Positions 56,281-64,000 of a DNA stretch of 64,000 nt are shown here, piece by piece. Below the pieces are notes generated by a model. The model was not told the origin of the DNA. It did not search any database and was given only the letters and a program-made list of their open reading frames with translations. This DNA comes from Sediminimonas qiaohouensis DSM 21189 (GTDB lineage Bacteria; Pseudomonadota; Alphaproteobacteria; Rhodobacterales; Rhodobacteraceae), in contig NZ_AUIJ01000002.1 in assembly GCF_000423645.1 (NCBI RefSeq), forward strand, positions 62,001-126,000, read 5' to 3'. The position numbers and the translations under genes were made by a program. Positions within the stretch are counted from its first letter, which is position 1. Each line of letters starts with the position of its first letter.

Positions 56281-56418
56281 CCGGCGCCTGATTAGCGCCC
56301 CAAGGCGGCGCCGTCCAGTTGAAATTCGATCCCTGGCTGTCCGCGTGATTTCGCTTTGCCCCGGGCTGGCGGAACGCTACACCTGCGCGGACCGAAACAC
56401 AGCAACCGGAGGCGTGGG

Positions 56419-56997
56419 ATGATCCGCCCGCTCTATGATTGGACGATCAGACAGGCCTATCACCCGCGCGCCCTCTGGGTGCTGGCATTCGTCAGCTTCA
56501 TCGAGGCGTCGGTGTTCCCAATCCCGCCCGATGTGCTTATGATCCCGATGATCCTGGCGCGGCCATCGCGGGCGTGGCTCATCGCGGGCGTGGCCTTGGC
56601 GGCGTCGGTTCTGGGCGGGCTCGTAGGCTACGGCATCGGCGCGCTGTTCTATGAGCAGATCGGACAGCCGATCCTGGCGACAATGGGCAAAGAGGCGGCG
56701 ATGGCCGAGTTCAACACCCGTTTCAACGAGATGGGCGTTTGGGTTGTTCTTACCGCGGGCGTGACCCCCTTTCCTTTCAAGGTGATCACCATCATGTCAG
56801 GCTGGACCGGGATGAACCTGGCGACGTTCATCGCCTCGGCGCTCATAGCGCGGGGGCTGCGGTTCTTCGTGGTCGCGGCGCTTTTGTGGAAATTCGGAGC
56901 ACCGATTCGCGCGTTTATCGAGCGGCGGCTTGGCCTTCTCTTTACCCTGTTCGTGATTGCCCTGGTGGGCGGCTTCATATTGGTGAGGTACCTATGA
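56419..56997 (+). CDS. YqaA/DedA-family membrane protein
   Basis: A 192-residue protein with four or five membrane segments. FIEASVFPIPPDVLMIPMILARP is the SNARE-associated/DedA opening and GVTPFPFKVITIMSG the second half of the reentrant motif. DedA proteins flip phospholipids or undecaprenyl phosphate; the YqaA branch is less studied. GGAGG lies before the ATG, and its stop overlaps the dsbB start by four bases. Confidence 0.92.
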   Translation: MIRPLYDWTIRQAYHPRALWVLAFVSFIEASVFPIPPDVLMIPMILARPSRAWLIAGVALAASVLGGLVGYGIGALFYEQIGQPILATMGKEAAMAEFNTRFNEMGVWVVLTAGVTPFPFKVITIMSGWTGMNLATFIASALIARGLRFFVVAALLWKFGAPIRAFIERRLGLLFTLFVIALVGGFILVRYL

Positions 56998-57467
56998 CAC
57001 TGACGCACAAACACCTGATCGCAATTGCCGCCGGTGGCTCGGCGGCGCTGCTGCTGGGGGCGTTCGCGTTCCAGCACCTGGGCGGATTGGCACCTTGCAA
57101 GCTGTGTCTGTGGCAGCGCTGGCCGCATGGCGCGGCCGCCGCGATTGGCGTTTTGGCGCTGTTGTGGGCACCGGGGGCGGCAATGCTGGCATGGGCCGGG
57201 GCAACGGCAGCGGCGGCAACGGGTGCCATCGGCGCCTACCACACCGGGGTCGAGCGCGGCTGGTGGGAAGGACCGGACACCTGCACATCCGGCCCCGTCG
57301 GAGGGCAATCGTCCGATGATCTCTTTAACCAGATCATGAGCGCGCCATTGGTGCGCTGCGACGAAGTTCCATGGGAGATGTTCGGCCTGTCGATGGCAAG
57401 CTGGAACGCGATCATCGCCTTTGCGCTGGCTTTGATCTGGATCGCGGCGGCCCGGCGCGCGCCCTGA
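56994..57467 (+). CDS. dsbB: Disulfide bond formation protein B
   Basis: A 157-residue inner-membrane protein that reoxidises periplasmic DsbA and passes electrons to ubiquinone. Four membrane segments, the CKLC pair (C35, C38) and the second pair C97 and C122 in the periplasmic loop fit DsbB; the QRWP block after CKLC carries the arginine that contacts quinone. The ATG overlaps the stop of the YqaA-like gene by four bases. No DsbA with a signal peptide is in the window. Confidence 0.93.
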   Translation: MTLTHKHLIAIAAGGSAALLLGAFAFQHLGGLAPCKLCLWQRWPHGAAAAIGVLALLWAPGAAMLAWAGATAAAATGAIGAYHTGVERGWWEGPDTCTSGPVGGQSSDDLFNQIMSAPLVRCDEVPWEMFGLSMASWNAIIAFALALIWIAAARRAP

Positions 57468-57896
57468 TCAGCGGCCCGAGATGCGCGTCGCCAGCAGCAG
57501 GCTGGTCTCGCTCGTCGCCACGCCGTCCAGCCGCCGAATACCGGCCAGCGCCCGGTCGAGTTCTTCAAGCGACTGCGTGCCCAGCTCGACAATCAAATCC
57601 CAGCGGCCATTGGTGGTGTGCACGCGGCGCACCTCGGGCATGCCCGAGAGTTGCCGCATAATCCGTTCGGCGCCGCGCCCCTCGACCCCGATCATCATCA
57701 GCCCGCGCACCGGGTCCTGCGTCACGTCGCCCTTAAGGACTACGCTGAAGCCCACGATATCGCCCTGTCGCTGCAGCTTTTCGATGCGACTGCGCACGGT
57801 GGTGCGCGACACGCCCAACTCCTCGGAAAGGGCCGAGAGCGAGGCGCGCGCATCATGGCGCAGCGCCCGGATCAGGCTTTGGTCAGTGCTATCCAT
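57468..57896 (-). CDS. Lrp/AsnC-family transcriptional regulator
   Basis: A 142-residue regulator with an N-terminal helix-turn-helix (LSALSEELGVSRTTVRSRIEKL) and a C-terminal RAM/AsnC ligand-binding domain. It is divergent from the arginase gene, so it most likely controls the arginase-cyclodeaminase pair in response to arginine or ornithine, in the way of PutR or AruR. The stop codon abuts that of dsbB. Confidence 0.93.
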   Translation of the reverse strand: MDSTDQSLIRALRHDARASLSALSEELGVSRTTVRSRIEKLQRQGDIVGFSVVLKGDVTQDPVRGLMMIGVEGRGAERIMRQLSGMPEVRRVHTTNGRWDLIVELGTQSLEELDRALAGIRRLDGVATSETSLLLATRISGR

Positions 57897-57934
57897 TTCG
57901 GCACATTTTCCCTGCGGTTTGCAAAAATCTCATG

Positions 57935-57952
57935 CATATTGCGCAAAATATG
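57935..57952. promoter_or_regulatory. TTGCGCAA palindrome, candidate Lrp/AsnC site
   Basis: Within an AT-rich spacer between the Lrp-type gene and arginase, a near-palindrome CATATTGCGCAAAATATG has a perfect TTGCGCAA core (57939-57946). TTTGCAAAAAT lies just upstream. Lrp/AsnC proteins bind TTGC-like half-sites, so it fits a shared operator. Confidence 0.5.
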
Positions 57953-58013
57953 TCCTTAAATCTACCCCGTTTCGAGCGCCATAAATGGCCTGACCTGAAT
58001 TCGGAGGCCTTTC

Positions 58014-58940
58014 ATGCTCTCAAAGACATGCGTTTTGATCGGCGCGCCGGTGGATAGCGGAACGCGGCGTCCCGGTTGTTTGATGGGGCCCGACGCCCTG
58101 CGCACGGCCGGGCTTGCGGATGCGCTGACCGGGTTGGGGCACGACGTGCACGACCGGGGCAATGTCGCCCCCGGCCCGTTCACCCCGGACCCAACGGATC
58201 ACGCCGTACATGCCCGCGCGGAAACCGCCGCCTGGACCGACGCATTGACACGCGCGGCACGCGACGCGGCTCGCCAGGGCATGGCGATCTTCATGGGCGG
58301 CGATCACAGCCTGTCACTGGGCACGGTGGCCGGCGTGGCCGCCAATGCGCAGGATATCGGGCGCCCCCAATTCGTACTATGGCTTGATGCCCACGCCGAT
58401 TTCCACACCCCGCTCAGTTCGACCTCGGGCAACCTGCATGGAACCCCGCTGGCCTATGTCACGGGATGCCCCGGCTTTGACGGATTCGCGCCGCCCCCTG
58501 CCCCGGTACCAGCCGAAAACGTCTGTATCCTCGGGCTGCGCTCGGTCGACGGGCCAGAACGCGCGGCGTTGGCCAATAGCGCTATCAGCGCCCATGACAT
58601 GCGCGAGATCGACGAAGGCGGCATTGCGCGTCCACTCGGCGCGTTCCTCGATCGGGTCGCGCGTGCAGGCGGGCTACTGCATGTCTCGCTCGACGTGGAT
58701 TTTCTCGATCCGTCCTTCGCCCCGGCGGTCGGAACCACGGTGCCCGGTGGCGCAACCATGCGCGAGGCGCATCTCGTGATGGAAATGATCAACGACAGCG
58801 GGCTGATGACTTCGCTGGACCTGGTCGAGCTGAACCCCTTCCTGGATGAACGCGGGCGCACCGCGCAGGTGATGGTCGACCTGGCCGCGTCCGGCATGGG
58901 CAGGCGGGTCTTCGATCGCCCCACGCGCGCCTATCCCTGA
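58014..58940 (+). CDS. Arginase
   Basis: A 308-residue ureohydrolase that splits arginine to ornithine and urea. The binuclear manganese ligands are in GGDHSLSLG, LDAHADFHTP and SLDVDFLDPSFAPAVGT; the STSGNLHGTPLA loop binds the substrate. It precedes an ornithine cyclodeaminase, which agrees with arginase rather than agmatinase or formiminoglutamase. Divergent from an Lrp-type regulator. Confidence 0.94.
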   Translation: MLSKTCVLIGAPVDSGTRRPGCLMGPDALRTAGLADALTGLGHDVHDRGNVAPGPFTPDPTDHAVHARAETAAWTDALTRAARDAARQGMAIFMGGDHSLSLGTVAGVAANAQDIGRPQFVLWLDAHADFHTPLSSTSGNLHGTPLAYVTGCPGFDGFAPPPAPVPAENVCILGLRSVDGPERAALANSAISAHDMREIDEGGIARPLGAFLDRVARAGGLLHVSLDVDFLDPSFAPAVGTTVPGGATMREAHLVMEMINDSGLMTSLDLVELNPFLDERGRTAQVMVDLAASGMGRRVFDRPTRAYP

Positions 58941-58941
58941 G

Positions 58942-58976
58942 TTCATCTTGCCCGAAATACTCCCGCCGGAGGCTCC
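58942..58976 (-). repeat. Intergenic element GGCGGGAGTATTTCGGGCAAG, inverted
   Basis: Read on the minus strand: GGAGCCTCCGGCGGGAGTAT then TTCGGGCAAGATGAAC. It differs by one base in the core from the copy at 9076-9112. It lies between arginase and ornithine cyclodeaminase, opposite in direction to both genes. Confidence 0.7.
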
Positions 58977-59016
58977 TGCCCCATCCACCGGCGCCCCGTT
59001 TTGAAAGGACCGCATA

Positions 59017-60066
59017 ATGGCTTCAACATCCCCCTCCGCCAAGGCGCTTGTACCGTTCGTCAGTGTCGATCACATGATGGGCCTTGTTCACCATCTTGGC
59101 GTGCCCGTCGCACTTCGCCAAATTGCCGAGTATATCGAGGCCGATTTCAAGCGCTGGCAATTGTTCGACAAAACCCCGCGCGTGGCATCGCATTCGGCCG
59201 AGGGCGTGATCGAGCTTATGCCCACGTCGGACGGCGAGGTATATGGTTTCAAATACGTCAACGGCCACCCCAGGAACACGCGCGACGGGTTGCAAACCGT
59301 CACCGCCTTCGGGTTGCTGGCTGATGTGAACACGGGTTACCCGGTGTTGATGTCTGAAATGACGTTGCTGACCGCTTTGCGCACGGCCGCCACTTCGGCG
59401 CTGGTGGGCAAGTACCTCGCCCCCCGGGGCGCGCGCACTATGGCGATGATCGGCAACGGCACCCAATCGGAATTCCAGTGCCTGGCATTTCAGGCGCTGT
59501 GCGGGATCGATAGCGTGCGCTTGTTCGATATCGACGCGGGCGCCACGCGCAAGGCGGCACACAACCTGTCTGGCAGCGGCCTTGAGGTGGTCACCTGCAC
59601 CTCGGCCGAAGAGGCGATCGAGGGCGCGCAGATCATCACCACCTGCACCGCGGACAAGCAATACGCCACCATCCTGACCGACAACATGGTCGGTAGCGGC
59701 GTGCATATCAACGCCATCGGCGGGGACTGCCCCGGCAAGACCGAACTGGCGCCGGCGATCCTGCATCGCAGCTCGATCTTCGTGGAATACCCGGAACAGA
59801 CCCGGATCGAGGGCGAGATACAACAACTTGCCGCCGATCACCCGGTGATCGAGCTGTGGCAGGTGATCTCGGGGCAGGCCGAGGGCCGGCGGCGTCCCGA
59901 CGAGGTGACGCTTTTCGACAGCGTCGGATTCGCCACCGAGGATTTCAGCGCATTGCGCTTTGTCCGCGACGCGATCGTCGGTACGCCCTATTCGCAACCA
60001 CTGGACCTTCTGGCCGATCCGGACGATCCGCGAGATTTGTATGGAATGCTGATGCGCGCGGTCTGA
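59017..60066 (+). CDS. Ornithine cyclodeaminase
   Basis: A 349-residue member of the mu-crystallin family that converts ornithine to proline with release of ammonia, using NAD. The NAD-binding fold is at about 140-170 (MAMIGNGTQSEFQCLAF), and INAIGGDCPGKTEL is a conserved substrate/NAD block. ALRTAATSALVGKYLA is typical. With arginase upstream it forms a short route from arginine to proline, probably controlled by the divergent Lrp-type regulator. Confidence 0.94.
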   Translation: MASTSPSAKALVPFVSVDHMMGLVHHLGVPVALRQIAEYIEADFKRWQLFDKTPRVASHSAEGVIELMPTSDGEVYGFKYVNGHPRNTRDGLQTVTAFGLLADVNTGYPVLMSEMTLLTALRTAATSALVGKYLAPRGARTMAMIGNGTQSEFQCLAFQALCGIDSVRLFDIDAGATRKAAHNLSGSGLEVVTCTSAEEAIEGAQIITTCTADKQYATILTDNMVGSGVHINAIGGDCPGKTELAPAILHRSSIFVEYPEQTRIEGEIQQLAADHPVIELWQVISGQAEGRRRPDEVTLFDSVGFATEDFSALRFVRDAIVGTPYSQPLDLLADPDDPRDLYGMLMRAV

Positions 60067-60069
60067 GCG

Positions 60070-60555
60070 TCACTCCGCCGCGGGCACCGGCGGCACGCGC
60101 GGCCCGCGCAGGGGTTGCTGCGGTGCTTCGGGCGCCATGCCGCCAAGAAGATCATCCTGCAGCATCGCATCCTCCAACGTAATGGCGTCGAACACCGCAA
60201 GGAATGCCGCCAGCGCCTTGTTGCCCACGCTGGCCAATCGGCACCCGCATGAAACACGGCAGGTGTTCCCCGGCAGGTAGCATTCGAAAAGGCCGAAATC
60301 GGGCTCGGTCGATCGAATCACGGCGCCTATGTTTATCGTGCTCGCCGGCCGCGCCAGCGCGATTCCACCACCTCGCCCGCGCGTCCCCGTCAGATACCCC
60401 TCACGGGACAGATGCAGCACCACTTTTTTCACGTGGGCACGCGAAATATTGAAGGTCTGCGCGGCGTCGTCGATGGTCAGGCGTGCGCCCTCGTCCCTGT
60501 TGGCAGCCAGAAGCAACAGGCGCAGCGCATAATCGGTGAACTTGGTCAAACGCAC
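60070..60555 (-). CDS. nsrR: Rrf2-family nitric oxide-sensing regulator, NsrR-like
   Basis: A 161-residue Rrf2 protein. The GTG at 60555 gives VRLTKFTDYALRLLLL, the usual NsrR opening, and has AAAGG upstream; an ATG at 60627 gives an unlikely leader. The helix-turn-helix is about 28-60. The cluster cysteines are within ECYLPGNTCRVSCGCRL: C92, C99 and C105 match the three cysteines that hold the [4Fe-4S] in characterised NsrR, and C103 is extra. NsrR represses NO-detoxification and denitrification genes and is inactivated by NO. It is divergent from the nos operon. Confidence 0.88.
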   Translation of the reverse strand: MRLTKFTDYALRLLLLAANRDEGARLTIDDAAQTFNISRAHVKKVVLHLSREGYLTGTRGRGGGIALARPASTINIGAVIRSTEPDFGLFECYLPGNTCRVSCGCRLASVGNKALAAFLAVFDAITLEDAMLQDDLLGGMAPEAPQQPLRGPRVPPVPAAE

Positions 60556-60692
60556 CTTTTTCGGCCTTTCGGATATGTGCAACGGAATATTTCCCTTACG
60601 GCACCCAATGTCCAGCCCTCGGGACAATCAGACGCAGCCAGGACGCCAAATGCAGATCATCGGCAAGCATCCTCATAAAAGGGATATTTTGT

Positions 60693-60706
60693 TTGACCTA
60701 TATCAA
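60693..60706. promoter_or_regulatory. FNR/Nnr-type box TTGACCTATATCAA
   Basis: Matches TTGAC-N4-ATCAA, a variant of the FNR/DNR/Nnr consensus. It lies 35 bases before the small gene that heads the nos operon, at a distance typical of an activator site overlapping or just upstream of -35. FnrL or an NnrR-type protein would turn on nos genes at low oxygen with NO. Confidence 0.72.
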
Positions 60707-60741
60707 GGAAGTGGACACCGTGGAGGCGTAGGTCAGGCGCC

Positions 60742-61107
60742 ATGAACGATACGAGTCCACATCCCATCTACGCACTGCTGCTCGCACTGTGCCTGGTCAC
60801 GGTCAGCGTGGCCGAGGTGATGGCGCGCACCTCGATGGCAGTTGCCGACGAGGGCAGCACCCGGTTGGTGATTTGCGGCGCGCATGGTGCCGAGGTGATC
60901 GAGCTGCCCGGCGTCCCCCGGGATCACGCCGATTGCGATCTATGTCCGGCCTGTCACATGGCCACACCGACGCTCCAGGACGACCTGCCGCGCGTTTCCG
61001 CGCCTGATGGCATCGTGCGCCTTCGTCAGATTTTCCGTCCAGTTTCACAAACTACGCCCCGCCGCGTCGCGATGCGGCGGGCCCGTGCCCCACCGAAAGC
61101 CAGCTGA
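60742..61107 (+). CDS. Small membrane-linked CPACH protein ahead of nosR
   Basis: A 121-residue protein with an N-terminal hydrophobic segment (about 9-26) that can be a signal or anchor, then ICGAHGAEVIEL and the cysteine motif C65-x2-C68-x2-C71-H72 (CDLCPACH). The tail is basic. It resembles the DUF2946 group, small proteins often seen with copper or respiratory genes. CPACH fits a haem c motif, but the triple cysteine pattern also suits copper binding. It ends three bases before nosR, so it belongs to the nos operon and may help copper supply to NosZ; this is inferred. Confidence 0.75.
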   Translation: MNDTSPHPIYALLLALCLVTVSVAEVMARTSMAVADEGSTRLVICGAHGAEVIELPGVPRDHADCDLCPACHMATPTLQDDLPRVSAPDGIVRLRQIFRPVSQTTPRRVAMRRARAPPKAS

Positions 61108-61110
61108 TAC

Positions 61111-63360
61111 ATGACCCTTGCCCGCCCCTTCCCAAGTCTGGTTCGCCGCCTGATCATTGCATCGCTTGCCATGTTTGCCATGCTGCTTGGGGCGTTCAGC
61201 GCCGCCAGCGTGGCCCGCGCCCAAGGCAAGTCGCCGGTGTTGGAGAAGTTCCTGCCAGAGGTCCCCGCGGGCGATTTGGTGTCCGGGGCCGACGGATACG
61301 GGGCGATCCGGGAGGATCAGCCCGTCGCCCCCGTCCTGAAGGATGGCGAACGCGTCGGCTGGGCCTTTGTCACATCGGATTTCGTTGGCACCACCGGCTA
61401 TTCGGGCAAGCCGATTCACACGATGGTGGCCGTCGACGAGGATGCCACGGTGATGGGGGTGCGGCTGGTCAAGCACTCGGAACCAATCGTTCTGATCGGC
61501 ATACCCGACAGCAAGATCAAGGCGATGGCCGCCGATTATGTCGGGCTCGACCTGTTGGCCGAGGCCGAATCGGGCGGCACCAGCCACGAGTTGAACATCA
61601 TTTCGGGCGCAACCGTCACGGTCATGGTGATCGACGATTCGATCGTGCGCTCGGGGCTCAAGGTGGCGCGTGCGCTCGGGCTGGGCGGGCTGGAGCCGGT
61701 CAAGGCCCCCACCGGCCCCCGCTATGAGTTGAACCCCGAGGCGCAGGCCGCGCCGGACTGGTTCACGCTGGAGGGCGATGGCACGCTGAAGCGGCTGTCG
61801 CTGGATGTCGGGCAGGTCAATGCCGCGTTCGAAGAAATGGACGATCCGCGCGCCGCTGAACGCCCGATCGAAGAGCCGCCCGAGACGACATTCATCGAGA
61901 TGCAGGTGGCGCTGGTATCGGCACCGCCGGTTGGCCGGGCCCTTCTGGGCGAGGCAGAGCACGAGAACCTGCGCAGTTGGCTGAATGAAGGCGATCACGC
62001 GATCATGGTCGCCGGCCGCGGGATGTATTCGTTCAAGGGGTCCGGCTATGTGCGCGGCGGCATCTTTGACCGGATCGTTCTGATCCAGGACGACATCTCG
62101 GTCCGCTTCCGCGACCGGATGCACCGCCGCCTGGGAGACATCGCCGCCGAGGGCGCGCCGGAATACCGCGAAACTGACCTGTTCAAGATCCCTGCCGATA
62201 CCGGGTTCGACCCGGCCAAGCCGTTCCGCCTGCAACTGCTGGTGCAGCGCGACGTGGCCGCGATCGAGCGGGTCTTCACCACCTTCGAGCTAAGCTACCG
62301 CTTGCCGGGCAAGTACCTGCGCGAAGTGCCGCGCCCCGGTGCCGAGCCCGCCCCCGCAGGCAGCGCTCAGGCCAAGGCCGATCAAGACGAGAAGGCCGCG
62401 CAATCCGCCCTGTGGAAGCGCATCTGGCGCGACAAGACGCCCGAGGTGATCGGCGTGGCGGCGATGCTTCTGGTGCTGACGGCGGCGTTCTTCTTCCAGA
62501 CGTTCCTGACCCGGTCCGAGCGGCTGACCTTCTGGTTCCGCATGTCGTTTCTGACCGTGACGCTGGTCTTTCTGGGTTGGTACGCCAACGCGCAGCTGTC
62601 GGTCGTCAACCTGATGGCATTGTTCGGTGCCCTGACGTCCGACTTTAGCTGGCAGGCCTTCCTGCTGGACCCGCTGACGTTTATCCTGTGGTTCTCGGTC
62701 GCGGCGGCGCTTATTTTCTGGGGGCGCGGGGCCTATTGCGGATGGCTGTGCCCGTTCGGCGCCCTGCAAGAGCTGACCAACCAGATCGCGCGCTATTTCA
62801 AGGTGCCGCAATGGACCCTGCCCTGGGGCCTGCATGAGCGGCTCTGGCCCCTCAAATACATGATTTTCCTCGGGTTGTTCGGTGTCTCACTGGCCTCGAT
62901 CGAGCAGGCCGAGGCATTGGCAGAAGTCGAGCCGTTCAAGACCGCGATCATCCTGAAGTTCATTCGCGCATGGCCGTTCGTGGCCTACGCGGCGGCGCTG
63001 CTGATCGCAGGGCTGTTCGTCGAGAGGTTCTTTTGCCGCTACCTGTGCCCGCTTGGCGCGGCGCTGGCGATCCCGGCACGACTGCGGATGTTCGACTGGC
63101 TCAAAAGGTACCGCGAATGCGGCAACCCCTGCCAGACATGCGCCCATGAATGCCCGGTTCAGGCGATCCACCCCACGGGCGAGATCAACCCCAACGAATG
63201 CATCAACTGCATGCACTGCCAGGTTCTCTATCAATCCAAGGAGAAGTGCCCGGTCGTGATTAAGAAACTCAAGCGCCGCGCAAACGCCTCGCAAGGGGCG
63301 GCGACGCTGGAGCGCAGCCTATCCAATCACCCCAACCTGAAGGAGACACAGAATGTCTGA
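61111..63360 (+). CDS. nosR: Nitrous oxide reductase regulator/electron-transfer protein NosR
   Basis: A 749-residue polytopic membrane flavo-iron-sulfur protein needed for NosZ function. A signal-like N-terminus (about 1-38) leads to a periplasmic FMN-binding domain with the flavinylation motif SGATVT (T170). Membrane segments follow from about residue 445, with CGWLCPFG and CRYLCPLG pairs, and a C-terminal 2x[4Fe-4S] ferredoxin domain ([13 protein letters not shown] and CINCMHC). The length and order match NosR rather than NirI. Its stop overlaps nosZ by eight bases. Confidence 0.96.
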   Translation: MTLARPFPSLVRRLIIASLAMFAMLLGAFSAASVARAQGKSPVLEKFLPEVPAGDLVSGADGYGAIREDQPVAPVLKDGERVGWAFVTSDFVGTTGYSGKPIHTMVAVDEDATVMGVRLVKHSEPIVLIGIPDSKIKAMAADYVGLDLLAEAESGGTSHELNIISGATVTVMVIDDSIVRSGLKVARALGLGGLEPVKAPTGPRYELNPEAQAAPDWFTLEGDGTLKRLSLDVGQVNAAFEEMDDPRAAERPIEEPPETTFIEMQVALVSAPPVGRALLGEAEHENLRSWLNEGDHAIMVAGRGMYSFKGSGYVRGGIFDRIVLIQDDISVRFRDRMHRRLGDIAAEGAPEYRETDLFKIPADTGFDPAKPFRLQLLVQRDVAAIERVFTTFELSYRLPGKYLREVPRPGAEPAPAGSAQAKADQDEKAAQSALWKRIWRDKTPEVIGVAAMLLVLTAAFFFQTFLTRSERLTFWFRMSFLTVTLVFLGWYANAQLSVVNLMALFGALTSDFSWQAFLLDPLTFILWFSVAAALIFWGRGAYCGWLCPFGALQELTNQIARYFKVPQWTLPWGLHERLWPLKYMIFLGLFGVSLASIEQAEALAEVEPFKTAIILKFIRAWPFVAYAAALLIAGLFVERFFCRYLCPLGAALAIPARLRMFDWLKRYRECGNPCQTCAHECPVQAIHPTGEINPNECINCMHCQVLYQSKEKCPVVIKKLKRRANASQGAATLERSLSNHPNLKETQNV

Positions 63361-64000
63361 TCAAGATAAGAAACACGGCATCACCCGCCGCGGCCTGCTG
63401 GGCGCGACGGCCAGTGGCGCGGCCCTGCTGGGCGGCGCAGGCGGCGCGCGTCTGGCGATGCTGGGCGGCGCGGCAGGCGTGGCCACCGCGGCCAGCACCA
63501 CACCGGCCAGCGCGGCAACCGACGCGGTGACGCTCGCGCCGGGCGAGTTGGACGACTACTACGGCTTCTGGTCGTCGGGACAGACCGGCGAGCTGCGCAT
63601 CATGGGCTTTCCGTCCATGCGCGAGCTGATGCGCGTTCCGGTTTTCAACCGCTGCTCTGCCACCGGCTGGGGGCAGACCAACGAAAGCCTCAAGATCATC
63701 AAGGACGGCATGTCCGAGCAAACCCGCGACTTTTTGGCCGCCAACGGCAAGGAAGTGCACGACAACGGCGATTTGCACCACCCGCACATGTCGTTCACCG
63801 ACGGCACCTATGACGGGCGCTACCTGTTCATGAACGACAAGGCCAACACGCGCGTGGCACGCGTGCGCTGCGACGTGATGAAGTGCGACAAGATCACCGA
63901 GATCCCCAATGCCAAGGCGATCCACGGCCTGCGTCCGCAGAAGTTCCCGCGCACCGGCTACGTGTTTGCCAATGGCGAGGACGAAGTGCCGATGGTCAAC
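63353..64000 (+). CDS. nosZ: Nitrous-oxide reductase NosZ (C-terminus cut)
   Basis: The first 216 residues of the enzyme that reduces N2O to N2 in the periplasm. A twin-arginine signal ([13 protein letters not shown]) is followed by a long Ala-rich leader and then the beta-propeller start; [12 protein letters not shown], and [11 protein letters not shown] with CuZ-type histidines, are typical of clade I NosZ. AAGGAG is placed before the ATG. The window ends within the propeller; the CuA domain is not seen. Confidence 0.96.
   Translation, partial: MSDQDKKHGITRRGLLGATASGAALLGGAGGARLAMLGGAAGVATAASTTPASAATDAVTLAPGELDDYYGFWSSGQTGELRIMGFPSMRELMRVPVFNRCSATGWGQTNESLKIIKDGMSEQTRDFLAANGKEVHDNGDLHHPHMSFTDGTYDGRYLFMNDKANTRVARVRCDVMKCDKITEIPNAKAIHGLRPQKFPRTGYVFANGEDEVPMVN

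Overview
The window is a contiguous stretch of chromosome from a GC-rich alphaproteobacterium, most likely a marine Rhodobacterales (Roseobacter-group) species. Supporting this are the gene order lptF-lptG-lptD-surA-pdxA-ksgA, the aroB-aroK / xerD arrangement, FnrL/Nnr-type boxes in front of respiratory genes, and several conserved hypothetical proteins I recognise from that order. I see no insertion sequence, prophage or CRISPR array. Genus-level assignment is not possible from the sequence alone.

Layout. 1-6000: AsmA-like envelope protein (cut by the window edge), a Bcp-type peroxiredoxin, an M23 peptidase translationally overlapped with a bactofilin, and an HNH endonuclease. 6000-15400: amine, acid and peptide catabolism: M29 aminopeptidase, two class-III aminotransferases, a CoA-transferase pair, an ArgE/DapE-type deacylase, a GMC oxidoreductase and a Rid-family protein. 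15400-21400: PPK2, Ndk, ABC-F ATPase, MarC, aspartic protease and DNA polymerase III chi. 21400-29000: the LPS-transport/outer-membrane biogenesis operon. 29000-35800: orphan MoxR ATPase, dihydroorotase, tRNA-Leu(GAG), FrnE-like DsbA, a peptidoglycan-binding protein and LipB. 35800-44900: cytochrome c, cytochrome oxidase subunit I behind an FNR-type box, shikimate genes, XerD, a phosphoesterase-like protein and a CNNM/CorC protein. 44900-51400: dimethylglycine/sarcosine dehydrogenase-like enzyme with a structured upstream region, a MobA-like nucleotidyltransferase and a 998-residue RTX protein ending in a Hint domain. 52000-56300: an RpoH-like sigma factor divergent from a MarR - Mrp-DUF971 - Nfu-fusion operon, then tRNA-Leu(CAA). 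56400-60100: YqaA/DedA, DsbB, Lrp/AsnC, arginase and ornithine cyclodeaminase. 60100-64000: an NsrR-like regulator and the start of a nitrous oxide reductase operon (small CPACH protein, nosR, nosZ cut by the window edge).

The most unusual part is the 53.0-56.1 kb operon. A MarR-type regulator with a cysteine-rich tail is followed by an Mrp/NBP35 ATPase fused to a DUF971 domain, and by a four-part protein that joins Nfu-type Fe-S scaffold domains to a DUF6522-like segment and a winged-helix-like module. This looks like an Fe-S carrier and sensing unit that I do not know as a described system. Other points of interest are the reversed yodQRST-like catabolic module, the palindrome cluster and leader hairpins ahead of the dimethylglycine dehydrogenase-like gene, an FNR box in front of an aa3-type oxidase gene, and a short intergenic repeat family found at gene ends.
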